DNA of 64,000 nucleotides from Amoebophrya sp. A120 (lineage: Eukaryota; Sar; Dinophyceae; Syndiniales; Amoebophryaceae): positions 2,023,373 through 2,087,372 of the forward strand of contig CAJINV010000009.1 in NCBI GenBank assembly GCA_905178155.1, given 5' to 3'. Below, in pieces: positions 53,133-64,000 of the stretch. How positions within the stretch are numbered: the stretch's first letter is position 1; every line of letters starts with the position of its first letter. A program made the translations under genes and the position numbers. The notes under the pieces were generated by a model. It was not told where the DNA came from. It saw nothing but the letters and a program-made list of their open reading frames with translations, and made no database searches.

Positions 53133-53732
53133 ACTATCAGTTTCATCTTTTTCTCTTGCTCCACCTTACTACCAGGGACGAGTGTTTAAAAACCACGAAC
53201 AAAGTGAAGTTCTTTCATCTTGTTGTGTCATATTGCGACGTTAGTTGAAAAAAACCTCCGTCTACTACGTACATCGTACTAGATCTAGACCTTCATATAG
53301 CTTGCTCGTACTTCTCGAATATAATCAAAGTGTAGGGCCGTCGGCTCTAGAGCTGGCGGCTAGTAGCGGGACTCGGAGCGATACTAACCGCGATGTTGCG
53401 ATACCTGGAATCAAAAATACCTACCCCGCACGACCCGAAGATCCGACTCGATACGATAACGATGAGCGGAGTAGATTACGCGAAAATGTACTTCTAGCTA
53501 CGAATGAAGAAACACGATGTTCAACACATTCAAAGGTGACAGCTTGGAGCCTTGCGCTTGCCCTGCCGACTGATGCTTTGGATGCATTTCCGATTCCCTG
53601 AAGACATCTTCAGAGACAGACGGGCTACAAGAAGTCGCATACTTTTATTGACTGCCAGGAAGGATTCTTGTTCAAGTCCATATTTATTTTATTTGTGTTG
53701 TCGCTGCGCGATCACAACCTACTAAGAGGTAG
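53133..53732. other. Intergenic, no gene seen
   Basis: A 0.6-kb spacer between the introner-bearing gene and ribose-5-phosphate isomerase B. A plus-strand frame at 53245-53601 has no recognisable content and is not accepted. No RNA gene is recognised. Confidence 0.45.
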
Positions 53733-54422
53733 TCACGACGCCAAAAAAACGTCCATTATTGCCTTCGCAACGTCGTTTCCCGTGGTCCGGCCTCCGAGAG
53801 CAATTGCCTTCGTGTTCATCTTTTCACGCGCGTATTTTGCAGTAGTTACATCGTGAACTAGGCAACAATCCTGGCCCATAACCTTATTCGCTGCGATTGA
53901 AATGCCTATACCTGAGCCGCAGACAAATACCGCCAGGGTGCCGCCAGAGGAGCCGGTAACGGAGCACTCTTTTGCAACCTAAAAGCGTTATGGAAGATAT
54001 CCTTTTATTTTTCACTTTGGTCGTGTCTCGGTGCAGTTACGCGACACCGTGAGCAAGATGCACGACGTTCATCAAGCTCGAGAACGAGGAAAAAACTATC
54101 ACGTCAGAGATGAATATCTGGTTACTACTTCTTCCATAATAAACTGACGCTGGTGCTGAGTTATGGTCTCAGTAGTACTGATGACAGAAAACTCATATAC
54201 GTGCACCTGCTGCGCAACGTCCGGGTAGTCACATCGGTCTTCTGAGTAGCACCCCACATCCTTGACCTCTACAGACCCATTTGTCCTGGCGTTGATGTGC
54301 TCTCTCAGAAGCTCCTTCATTCCGAACCCGCCATGGTCCGACCCAATCACCACTCTCTGGAAACCCGGCATCGTGTTGTCCTGCTTAGAAAGTGCGGCCG
54401 TAGGGGCGGCGGTGGCGGGCAT
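53733..54422 (-). CDS. rpiB: Ribose-5-phosphate isomerase B, two exons
   Basis: Interconverts ribose-5-phosphate and ribulose-5-phosphate in the non-oxidative pentose phosphate pathway (RpiB/LacA family, cytosol or plastid). Exon 1 (54207-54422) from the ATG at 54422 encodes VVIGSDHGGFGMKELLREHI and GCYSEDRCDYPDVAQQ. Exon 2 (53733-53978) continues VAKECSVTGSSGGTLAVFVC, then GSGIGISIAANK, CLVHDVTTAKYAREKMNTKA and IALGGRTTGNDVAKAIMDVF. The join GCAG|GTGCAC to TTTTAG|GTTG is phase 0 and gives 153 residues, a normal length. Active-site landmarks are present: SDHGG, CDYPD, the reactive Cys and phosphate loop in CGSGIG, and His in VHD. The short N-terminal extension (MPATAAPTAALSKQ) is too weak to assign to an organelle. 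RpiB type is typical of bacteria and protists, not animals. Confidence 0.93.
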
Positions 54423-55599
54423 CTATGATGTTCTTGGAACAACGGTTCTTAGCCTGTTCGTCGAGGCTCCGACACCACAGAACTTCTAGCCTTTTTGTTC
54501 TATTTGTATTTCTTATGTAGTTTGCTCGTCGTTGGTAATCTTCATGCCATTTACTATTTCTTGTGTTTGGCTTACCCTTACGCTAGCACCAAAATCTTTT
54601 CACTTGTTTACCGAACCCACCGAATATTCCTTTATTTCGTTGTATTACTAGTATTTTTTCATGGTGAGCGTGAGACTCACTGCAGGATCGGGAAGATGAA
54701 TCCGGCTCGAATCGCTTGAAGAAGCAAACATGAAAAATAGAAGTGGAAGATCAGCTCCTGCAAGTGCATCAGCCAACATTTTGTATTTCATCCCAGTGTG
54801 ACCGTGATCTTCGAATACGAAAAGGAAAAATGTAAAATGACGCACGGTCTTGTGCTCTGTCTTCATCTACTTATTTATGATCTATCATGTTATACAAAAA
54901 AATCATCCAGAAGAGGCTGATGTGAATGATGATCATTTCTGTTGTTTTTCGTCATGCAAGGAAAAAAGGACTCCAAGAAAACTTCGCAAACCGCGACGCA
55001 AGCGAGCACCATATGACATCAAGAAGAGAAGACGAAGCTCGCTGCTGCGATTTTTCATCATGGTGTCAACTTCATGTCGGGTTGGAAAGCTGATCCGTAT
55101 CTACGTTGTACCGCTGCAAAGCCAACCTATGCAACTTAGCTCATTGAATTTCTATTTCGTTGTGTGAGAAAATCGTTTCATCGGTTTTTCTTGTACAGTA
55201 GGTTGACATAGATGAAAACCGTAATTGGGATGAATAGCCTTAACATCTTTGTCGTTCACAGTCTTAGGTACATGTTGGTTCTGCTAGAAGTAGTGCGTAA
55301 GTAAGTAGCTTCAGATGCTTATGCTTCACTTGCCATCTCTCGATGTAAATAGGCTCTGCAGTTTCAGTTCTGTGCGTACATGGTCACAAGAAGAACTTTG
55401 CGCGCCCTCAAACACGAAACGCGCGTGCCGTTCGTCATCGTCAGCATGCCAATCGTAATTGTCGGAATCTCAAGTTGTTAAACTCAAGAAGGAAGTATGT
55501 CAGAAGTACTTTACTTTGCATTGAATCAACGGCACAAATCTGATTGCTGTACACGTAGTAGAATCCAAATCCCAGCGTATTGGTCTTCTGTGTCTGTCT
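54423..55599. other. Intergenic, no gene seen
   Basis: About 1.2 kb, AT-rich, upstream of the RpiB start and downstream of the next gene. Several short frames exist, but none has an ATG with protein-like composition. It should contain the RpiB promoter region. No RNA gene or inverted repeat noticed. Confidence 0.45.
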
Positions 55600-58500
55600 T
55601 CAGTCCACCTGATTATCCTCCTCGTTTTCTTCAACGATTTGCATACTGGACCTTCGGCTGCTGATGCGCTCCTCTATTTCGTCGATTGACAGGCTGGTAT
55701 TGTTTGCCGTGGCTGCGCCAGAAATCGTCACGGGCGGGGGAGGATGGTGCACTAGCACTTGCTCTTCTTGGTCGTTACTATGACCCCCTCCTCGTGTCGT
55801 GCTCGTGTTTCCAAAGACGGTTGGTGGATGTTGTAGGGGAGGGACTGCGTTGAGGTGTACTTCAGCTCCGCTGCGGTTGCTGTACAAAAACTCAGCTGTG
55901 GACTCGGCCGCCAACCAAGAGAGGAGGTGCTGCTGCTGCTGCTCCCACTCCGGGGTCAGTAGGAAGTGCTGCTCTACTGATTTTGCTCCTGTTGCGGTTG
56001 AGTCAGCAATGTCGATCGTGTCTGCGGTGGGGAAGTAAGACACGGAAGGCTGCAGTGCCGCGGGTGCTTGTGGACGCACGTGCATCGCTGCTTCTGCAGC
56101 GATTTTTGGTTTTGGTAGGTTCGGAGCCAGAAACGGACTTCTACTGCGTCCACCAGATGAGGGAATCGTCTTTTCCGACGGGGGTGCTGGTCCAGCGGCC
56201 AACTGCCGATAGCTGCGCGCCGTGTCGGCTGGCCTTGTTGATGCTTGCTCTCCGTTATATCGACGGCCGGCTTGGACTTTTTGCCACGGCGAAGAGAAGA
56301 TCTCCAACATGTGTTCCAACGTGCGATCACGCGTTTTTCGAGCGGATCCAGGCGCACTGGCGCAACGAAAAGGAGAACAAGCTCTACCGCTGGTCTTTGG
56401 AGTTCCTGTTCCCTGCTGCGACCTGGTATTGATGTTCTGCTTGTGCTGTCTGTCGCTTACGCTTGCCCCTCCCCGCCCATCAAGAACAACACCAGCAGCA
56501 GCTGCTGACGTCTTACTCGCGACATTTCTCGGCCTCCGCGGCGTCCGTTGAATCGGGGTGGCAAACCGAGGGACATTCAGCTGATCCGTCGACAGCTCGC
56601 GCTGCGGTCTGACACTCGGAGAGGCGGGCTGAGAGCCGGCACGACGCGGGGTGAAAGACGAACTCGCAACACTTCTGCTTTTCTGCAGCTGTCTGGCGCT
56701 TGGACTTTTGCCCCCTCTTACTGGTATCGGTACTTGATCCAGTGGTCGCATTCGTTTCGCGGTCGGATTTTTACCGAGAAGAACTTCCTTAATTTGGTGC
56801 AGCAGCTTCACAGGGGAAAGATCCTCGGGATTTTTTGTTTCCTTTTTCGTCTTTTCCAGCGACTTGGGCTTCGCTCGTTGTCGTTCGTGTTCCTCGAATG
56901 CTGCAGACGGTCCTAATTCTTCAGCAGTTTTGCTTCTCTGTTCGACGTCCTGTTCTTTCGCTCCGACGAGTTTTCTTGGTGCCGCAAGAGAACTCGCACT
57001 AGCACCTCCTACTCCAGGTGGCTTCTTGTTCGCGGTTTTTGTCGAGGAGGCCGATTCTCTTTCTGCCTTGTTCTTCGAAATGGTGCTCAAGTTTTTTGTT
57101 GACAACGAAACAGTTGCGATACTGTCCAGGGTTCGCGACGATTTCGCAGAGAAGAAGGCCAGCGACGGGCTGGCGCTCGATAGAGGCATCGGGATTTCTT
57201 CGTCTCCAGCTGGGGCCGCCGAAGTCGATTCTGTGGAAGATTTTGCGACAAACTCGGGTCGCCGCAACGCGGTCCTGGGCGAGGAAGAGGGTGGAGGTGA
57301 CGAGGGCGTAGCGAGGTTAATGCGACACGCATACGCTTTGTTGCTAGTGGTTGACGTAACGACACTGGTCGTGGTGTGGGAAGCCGTGCTGTTACCACGA
57401 GCAGGCGGGGCACGGTTGTCTAGTACCTCGTGCGTACCACTTTCTTTGTCTTTCACACGACTGCCGCCTCTGCCACCCACACCCTCACCGGAAATCGCGA
57501 CTAGCTGGTCATGGTAAATTTTTCGTGCGTGGTCCCCGCGCGGAGTTGCCACGCGCCTGGAAGCGGACGAGTCCCGAGTCTTGAAAACGGTGGCGGACGA
57601 CGCAGAAGCTGCAGAGGACCAGGCCGGCGCAGACGTGACCGTAGTGGTCAAGCTGCTCGAAGATGCAATCTGACCGGACGTCAAAGTTGCAGTGCTGCTC
57701 ATCGCGTTGCCTCGCGGGGACGACACTGCTGAAACAAACTGCACGCGAGGGGAATCGATCTTCATTTTCTGCACTCTTGCCTGTGTTGCCCCCGGCGCTG
57801 GACTGCCCGCTGTGTGCTGGTGCGTCTTGGGTGGACCGGCCGCACCAGCGACCCCGCCGACCCTAAGCGACGTAGAGCCTGGGTGAATTTTTTGCTCCTG
57901 CTGACTGACGCTTTTTATCTTTAGCGATGCAGTACTCAGACTCGTCACACCCGTACTCCTCGGCTCCGGAGAGAAGTTGAAATCCTCCTTAGTTCGCCCC
58001 GGCCTGGATGACTGTTGTATTCTGGAGCTTGGAGGTGTTGATGCAGCTCCCGACACACTGGCACTGTTTCCGCTTCGCTTATTTTCCAGAGGCAACATTG
58101 GCGAGACCGTGGCGGTGTCTGCCCACCTTCGCTCGGCCTTCTCCAGAAGTCTTTGATTTGCCTTCTGCCTCTCCCGGACGTGGTCGACAAAAACGTCCGG
58201 GCGAAAGGTGCAGCCATTCGTTTCCGCGAGCGCGCGCTCCGCTAACCAGTTGCACCGCCGAAACTCTTTTTGGTCCATCGCCGCCTTACCTCGAGCGTAC
58301 AAGCAAGTTCCATTCTGGATCCGCATCTCCAAAAGCTGTTTCTTTCTCTTCATCTGTAAGGCCGCGGCTGCTGTTGTGTGCAGGGTGTGATGATCTTCTG
58401 CACGAGGTCCTGCAGCGTTGCCGTTGGGAGACGGCGACGGGGAGCCGGATCTCGAGGAGGTCGAAGCTCCTGGTGGTGGACAAGAAGAGTGTACCTGACG

Positions 58501-61181
58501 GACCAAGTTTCTCCTGGTGTAGTTCCAATGCGGGTCGTGCAGACGGGGTGAAACGTGACGGTAGTGCTTTTGCGTCTTTTCTTTTAGCAGCAGCACGTCG
58601 TCCGAGGGGGTGCACTGGTCCGATACGAGGTCCTCCTCCAGGGCCTGGCGCCGTTGCTTCCGAAGGTTGCTCCACTCTTCCTGTCGCAGCCCGACGCGCA
58701 GCGGGCCGGACTCGACCTGCTGTAGGTCCGACCACCAACGGTCAGGCCGAATCACCTTTTTCTTTGCACCAGTGCCACCGCGCCGCGGCCCCGGGGACGT
58801 GGTAGAGGCGGTGCTGCTGGAGAACTCGTTTGACACAGTAAGGGCAACTGTGTTGCCTGATGTTGATAGGGGTCCAGTTTTGTGTCCTGTTCTCGTGGGG
58901 CTGCTCGTGGTGCGAGAAGTTGCACCAGCTGCAGGACGACGACCCTCATGCGGTACCGTAAGTAGCTGATTCTTTTGCTGTGCGCGAGCCAGCATGACAT
59001 CTGCCAGAAACACTCCTTTCTTGCGCAGCACGGAGCTTGGCGAGCTGACCTTGCTCTGCAGCAGTTCACTGAACAAGTCCTTCACGTCCTTCGGGGAACC
59101 TGGGCTCTGTGCGTACCGAGCATGCGTCGACACCACTGAATCAGGAAGAGCTGCTTGGACCACGAGTTTTGCATTTGCTTTCTGGAAGTCAGAACCTACA
59201 ACTCCTGAAGCTGCACCTGAATAGTAATTCCGGTCGATGATCAACATCAGGAAGTTCCAGTAAAAGGACATCTAGATCTAATGTGATGCTGGACAATTCA
59301 GCATCAGTCGTGGACGTCGCCATCAACTTGATTTCAGTTTAAAAAAGTCAGAGGGACGATTGCCGATGCACGGCACAACATGGGACGTCATGACAGAACA
59401 GGCGTCATGATCGCAGAAGTAGTTACAGACTTACCATCGCCTCGTTCCACAGGGGAACTTTCCGGTTTACTTGTGCTCGCGCAAGATCGAGGAGACGAAA
59501 TGTTTACCGCATCGAACGCGGTTGGTGATTGGTTCGGAACAGGAAGCTCGTCCACTCGCCCTGCAGGAGTTACTGCAGAAGTCCGTGGCTGATCTACTTC
59601 AGCTTCGTACTGGTGAGAGTCAGCAGCTCGGGCTCCTGCGGCCGCCCAGGCAACTTTCGGTGGTTGCAACTCCAGCAGGTTTGCGCCGCTCCGCAGCATC
59701 GCCTCAACTGAGGAGGCTTTGGAAGATATCCGCTCAGACTCCAGATCGCTGACGCCAGCGCTAATCGTAGTGTCGGGCGGACAGCAAACATTTCTGATCA
59801 GGTTAACGGCGCCGGTATTCAATAGCTGTACCTTCGTTGTGGAGGTAGTAGTGCTTCTGGTTGCAGGGGAAAATGGTTCATTTCTTTTGGAATCTTCTCG
59901 AACTCTTTGTTGTATCTCTGCTTCAGCATCAACAGCTGCTCCGTCCGCCGCAGCTCGAACATCAACGGGTCTCGGGTCGTTCCCTGGTGCAGCCATTGAA
60001 ACAAGTTGCGTTTTATCGACCACTTCGATATCATTCGATAGAGTCCTCGGTGGAGCGGACTCCCGAGGATGGTGACTTCTACTCGACAGCGAAGTTGTTG
60101 GCGCTCCCACACAGGTTGTCGTCTTGGACACCAAATCCGTGTCCTCGGCTAGGCTGCTGGTCCAAGCTCCAGTAGAAGCCTCCGCACGTTGCCACTCCGT
60201 TTCGACGTTCTTGGTTCCGTCCTTTTCGCCGTCCTGCGCGGCTGCGGCTGCCGTTTCTTCTTCAGTTGCTTCGAATTCGTGTGGTGCATGTTCATCGAAT
60301 GATGTTACTTGTTCACCTTGTTCTTCTTGCATCTCGTGCAGCTGTTGGTCTACCGAGTGGCGCTTGTAGAATGCGGAATAGTGCAAGTGCGTTCGCTGCA
60401 ACGCCTCGTTGTCTTGATAGGCAGAGGTTGACACCTCGAGCTCCTGCATGCTGTCGTCGGGGGAACTGGCAATCAGGATCACGCGCTTTGACGACGATTT
60501 GGTAGTCACTACGGGGTGGGCCACAGGCTGCGGAGGAGTCGTGATGGCGGTGTTTATTCTGCGGTTGGAATTAACATCTCCCTGACCTGCTCCTCTTCGC
60601 GTTGTACTAGTTCTGGCAACATTTTTCGGTACCGGCGACCTACGAACACCCCCACCCGCTGAGATCTTTTTCTGCGCGGCCATGATCGCACCAAGACGAG
60701 TTCCATTCGACGTCGTGGTCTCGCTAATGCGCCGTACTTTCGCCTGATCACGGTTCATCGCAGAAAATGCTCCGGCTTTTGCACAAACGAGAACTTTTCC
60801 TCGCGCATTCGCCGCGAGGAAGGAGGCAGCGGCGCGGCCACCCTTGGCTCCTGACCAAGAGGCTGAAGAAGATGACGTCGACGGGCCGCTTCCGGTCGTA
60901 CTAGCGTTAGTCAGCGCGTTGGTGTGCTGATTTTTGTGCATTTTCGAAAAGTATGAGGGACGCCGCTTCGTCGTGGTTTTCGCGGTGCCCTTGTCGTGGT
61001 CGTGTCGCAGTAGAGGGCGCGTGGCGAAAAAAACCGTGGTCGTGTTGTCCACATTGTTGGACAGGCAGTAATACTTCTTACTCATCGACGACGCGGGCGG
61101 TTCGTTAGTGGTTTTGTCAATTGCCGGAACTGGCGGGCCCCAGTTTGAGTCCGGCACAACTTTGGCCGACACGCGTGCCAT
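55600..61181 (-). CDS. Very large hypothetical protein, two exons
   Basis: Exon 1 (59435-61181) and exon 2 (55600-59216) join in phase at GATG|GTAAGT and ATTCAG|GTGC, a 218-nt intron, for 1,787 residues. The ATG at 61181 gives MARVSAKVVPDSNWGPPVPA. Most of the protein is Ser/Thr/Ala/Pro/Arg-rich and probably disordered. A more ordered part at about residues 640-950 has basic helical sequence (MKRKKQLLEMRIQNGTCLYA; EFRRCNWLAERALAETNGCT followed by FRPDV; RERQKANQRLLEKAERRWAD). The CTFRP motif resembles the (C)TFxP repeats of protist cytoskeletal and flagellar proteins, which is a weak hint only. The alternative view, two genes with an ATG at 59271, is disfavoured: that ATG lies in the intron and directly follows a TAG. 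Confidence 0.75.
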
Positions 61182-62700
61182 TTTGTTTTTTTTATGAGTT
61201 TTTGCAGCTAGTATCAGTCCGACATCTCTCCACCACTACGAGGGGCCAAAGGCGGACTGCCCTATTCGCTCGTACTAGGCGTTGGAGTGAAGATTTGTTT
61301 TCCGGTACTATCACTATCATGGTCATAGATGGCCTTAACCTTAACCTTATCTTCGTGTGTTGAGATCATTTACAACTGTAGAAGGTACCACTATACCAGG
61401 TCGACGCAGCTGCTCACGGCGGAGTCTCTCTCCCATTTTGCAGTCTATTGCAAAAAAATCACCAGCATGCGAGGTAAAATGACTAGATGAAGGACACATC
61501 AGCTACCGCAATAAGACGAACATTAAAAAAACCAGGGAGGACGAGGAAATGAGAGTAGGAGTTTTTACCCGCATTCAAACGACTACTCGCACGAAGACAT
61601 CACCAACAAAAAGCACAATAATCCTCAACGATTTGGTTTTGGAGAAACTAGGCCAGACCGACTGAGTCCAAAGAGAAAAATATGATGAGGACTTCAATGT
61701 TGTACCTGCCACCACCTGACCGGCATTGTTCGAGGATTTTCTTCAAAAAAAAACGCTTCTTTTTTCTGAAGAACAGAATGCAATGCGAATGCACGTGCAG
61801 ACAAACAAGTGAGCTAGATTATTAACCGACCACGATTGTCATTGTTGAACAAAACATAGATTTATGAAAAAAGAAAAACCGCAGAACGAAGTGAGTCGAA
61901 GGCCAGCCAGTCGATTTGAAGTAGGACCGAAAGAAGAAAGCGAAACAGCTTGAGCTTGGGCATGCACATGAAGATTGAAGATCGTAAACAGGAATAAACA
62001 ACAGCAAGTGCAAGATCATGATACTAGACGACGTAGCACGATACACGACTAGTACCCACCATGAGAGGAAAAAAAGAGAGCAGCGGTTTATCTGGTCCTC
62101 TTAACAATAACACCGAGTCTCGCACCGCTAAACCGGTTACACTTTTCACTTCTACCGGGAGGAACACGGAAGAGCTGGTGCACCTGCATCTTCGTCTACT
62201 TTAAAACGTCGTGTGTGTGTCCCTGGACCACGCGGAGCGCTTTTTGTTTTTCTTTTCCTCTTAAAAGACAAAGAGGGCGAAAGTACATAGATTAGGATTG
62301 TACACAATGAATGTTGTTGAAAAGCATCATACAAAGCATGATCGTAGAAAACACAATGAAAACTTTATAATTGAGTTTAGAGTTTGATGACCAAATATTT
62401 TATTTCACCCTCATGATCGCAACATCATCTTCGTCCAGGCAGCAACCCCTTCTGTGTTGTGCCCGCCACTACCAAAAATATCACATACAGCTCCTCCAGG
62501 AGCCACGGTGCAGATGTCAATGTCACCAACATAAACGTAGCCTTATTTTGCGAAATAAAACCCTCCCTGAACTTGACAGGCCTTCCACAAAAGTTCAAGT
62601 TGCGAACAATCTCCCTACGCCAAAGGTAGGTACTACGGTATCTTCGTTATCCTGTCATTTAGACAGGTACCAAAAAAATATTTGCGATTCGACATACCCC
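61182..62700. other. Intergenic, no gene seen
   Basis: A 1.5-kb AT-rich spacer, the longest plain one in the window. Open frames are short, start at non-ATG codons and lack protein-like composition. It should include the promoter of the 1,787-residue protein gene and the 3' end of the zinc-ribbon gene. I see no tRNA, snRNA or inverted repeat. Confidence 0.45.
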
Positions 62701-63801
62701 CTACTCGTCAATTTCCAAAAATTCCACATCGGACAAGTCATCTCCGTCGATGTCCCCCCCACCCGCATCTACGACCAGCATGTTCCTGAGGAGCGAGTTC
62801 TCCGCCGAGCCCAGACTGTCGAACATGGAGAGCGACAGTCTATCACCCGGATTGTTCGTCGTGGTCCCTCCTGTCCTCGGGCTGCCACCGTTGCTACCCT
62901 CGCCACCACCTGGTTCTTCTGGCCGAGGTGTTTTGTTCACCTCCGTGTTCATCGCCAGTTGGAGGCGCTGCTGCATCAACGTTTCGCGACTTATCCCCTT
63001 CTCGCGCATTTCGGCCTCGTCCAGGTCGATGGAGGCGCTCGCGTCCTCGTACAGCGCGTTGTCTACCTTCCAGCGTTCCCAAATTTTCATCCAGTTGGTC
63101 CTCAACATGCCGCAGTCGGGGCACTGCGGGATCCCGAACGGGCAGTCGTACCGCAGCACGCAGTTGCAGTTGTTCCCGGACATTCCTGCGCCGCAGAGGT
63201 ACAGGTCCGTGTTCTCGTAGTGGGTGCCGCACTTGCTGCAAAACATGAAGTCTCGCCCCGGCTTGTGCTTCTCCTCGCAGAGCAGACAAAACCAAAACTG
63301 CCGGTCAAGGCTGTCGGTTGGCGGTTGCAGTTGCGGATGGGCGGTGGCGAGTTGCGCTGCTTGCTCCTTTATCACGGCAGATTCCTCTGAGGCGGCGCCA
63401 CATGCGAGCCTTCGCTGCTCCGGTGTCAGCTTGACTACCACTTTCGCTTTGCCCTGCAGGTAATCCTGGTCCTCGAGCTTGACAAGTGCGTCAACTAGCG
63501 TTTTGGACAGGTCGATATCGAGGTAAATGCTGAGAAAGGTCGTCACGTCAACGTTTTTTCCTAGAATGCCCTCGAACAATTTCTGGTGGTCCGGCGCGCG
63601 GACGAGCTGGCGCCAGATCTCCGCATCCTGGAGCCGGAACCGTTGTTTTTCAAATTCGCCGCAGTCCGTCCCGAGTAATCGGAGAAAAAGCTTGGTGCGG
63701 TACACAAACTCCGAGAACTGCTTCAAATACTGCGTTGTGTATGGCTTCTTTTTGATAACGTCTTCGTACTGTTGCAGCAGCAGTTCCTCCACCTTCGCGA
63801 T
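62701..63801 (-). CDS. Cysteine-rich zinc-ribbon protein, 5' exon(s) outside or unseen
   Basis: Reads 366 residues from an acceptor-like GCATAG|ATC at 63802 to a stop at 62701. No in-frame ATG lies near the 5' end, so upstream exon(s) are missing and may lie beyond the window. Residues ~1-150 are helical (KVEELLLQQYEDVIKKKPYT, LKQFSEFVYRTKLFLRLLGT, FLSIYLDIDLSKTLVDALVK). A compact Cys/His cluster at ~172-232 has CLLCEEKHKPGRDFMFCSKC, then CGAGMSGNNCNCVLRYDC and CPDCG. This gives at least four CxxC-type or spaced pairs able to bind two or more zinc ions. The C-terminus is Gly/Ser/Asp-rich and acidic (GGGDIDGDDLSDVEFLEIDE). The family is not recognised; the zinc cluster suggests a protein- or nucleic-acid-binding role. 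Confidence 0.72.
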   Translation of the reverse strand: MAKVEELLLQQYEDVIKKKPYTTQYLKQFSEFVYRTKLFLRLLGTDCGEFEKQRFRLQDAEIWRQLVRAPDHQKLFEGILGKNVDVTTFLSIYLDIDLSKTLVDALVKLEDQDYLQGKAKVVVKLTPEQRRLACGAASEESAVIKEQAAQLATAHPQLQPPTDSLDRQFWFCLLCEEKHKPGRDFMFCSKCGTHYENTDLYLCGAGMSGNNCNCVLRYDCPFGIPQCPDCGMLRTNWMKIWERWKVDNALYEDASASIDLDEAEMREKGISRETLMQQRLQLAMNTEVNKTPRPEEPGGGEGSNGGSPRTGGTTTNNPGDRLSLSMFDSLGSAENSLLRNMLVVDAGGGDIDGDDLSDVEFLEIDE

Positions 63802-64000
63802 CTATGCAATGGAAAAATCATGCCCCCGCGGCAGCAACAGTTCACATTCAGGAAGTGCACATGGACAACGCCGAGGTCGCTGCATGGAGTAGGATGCACT
63901 CCTTCTCCTTTTTACAAGACCAATTAATAGGTCAGCTCGAGAGCAGCGCAGTGAGTTGCAAAAAGCGTCTCCTATGACCCGACGAATAATATCAAATATC
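63802..64000. other. Probable intron or 5' flank of the zinc-ribbon gene
   Basis: The last 199 nt contain no clear exon on the minus strand. They follow an acceptor-like site, so they are most simply intron sequence of the truncated gene at 62701-63801. Confidence 0.4.

Noticed and set aside
59240-59275. ATG at 59271 as the start of a separate gene
   Set aside because: It directly follows a TAG and lies in the intron implied by the in-phase GTAAGT donor and ATTCAG|GT acceptor that unite the two long frames.
62371-63390. Plus-strand open frame of 339 codons
   Set aside because: It lies antisense to the zinc-ribbon gene, whose minus-strand reading shows ordered CxxC motifs. The plus-strand frame has no recognisable content beyond complement bias.
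1-64000. Search for CRISPR arrays, operon-type ribosome sites, tRNA, rRNA or a dinoflagellate spliced-leader gene
   Set aside because: No regularly spaced direct repeats, Shine-Dalgarno pattern, cloverleaf or leader-like sequence was recognised by eye; the intron content shows a eukaryotic genome.

Overview
The window looks like nuclear DNA of a gene-dense alveolate, most likely a syndinian or dinoflagellate relative such as Amoebophrya. That placement is inference from gene style, not from a marker gene. All supported genes lie on the minus strand, so the 64 kb reads as one unidirectional cluster. Many genes are single long ORFs of 400 to 1,700 codons with low-complexity, charged filler. Others are split by GT-AG introns of about 150 to 350 nt, most with exon sequence beginning GT after the acceptor. 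Two insertions with terminal inverted repeats and 5-bp target duplications sit in introns, as reported for the introner elements of Amoebophrya. No spliced-leader gene, tRNA, rRNA or CRISPR array was seen.

Layout in window coordinates, with transcription running right to left. A truncated gene of unknown function (1-1590) and a second unknown (1769-3067) come first. A tandem pair of proteins with five bacterial-type PH domains and predicted N-myristoylation follows (3884-6532, 7233-9851). Next are imidazolonepropionase of histidine breakdown (10795-12775, two exons) and a very long disordered/coiled-coil protein (13428-18458). A 2.6-kb gene-poor stretch holds an 88-bp inverted repeat and an extremely GC-rich repeat array (18459-21130). 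A four-exon acidic protein (22307-24764) precedes the Hsp70 co-chaperone Hip/ST13 in five exons (25751-29365), whose first intron carries a 1.46-kb element.

The right half holds a 1,744-residue unknown (30180-35629), a small unknown (36156-36680), a REXO5-like protein with a degenerate DEDDh exonuclease fold and two RRMs (37648-41854), and a thrombospondin-type-1 membrane protein that could be a surface adhesin (42777-46058). After these come a membrane-anchored FkbM-type methyltransferase (47072-49447), a 1,039-residue unknown split by a 166-bp TIR element acting as an apparent noncanonical intron (49842-53132), ribose-5-phosphate isomerase B in two exons (53733-54422), a 1,787-residue unknown (55600-61181), and the 3' part of a cysteine-rich zinc-ribbon protein (62701-63801).

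The genes do not form a pathway. They mix housekeeping functions (HutI, RpiB, Hip, RNA processing) with lineage-specific membrane or surface proteins. The most interesting biology is the intron-associated mobile elements, the paired lipid-anchored PHb proteins, the TSP1 protein and the apparently catalytically dead exonuclease-RRM protein. Exon joins were deduced by eye from phase and domain continuity; no transcript evidence was available.
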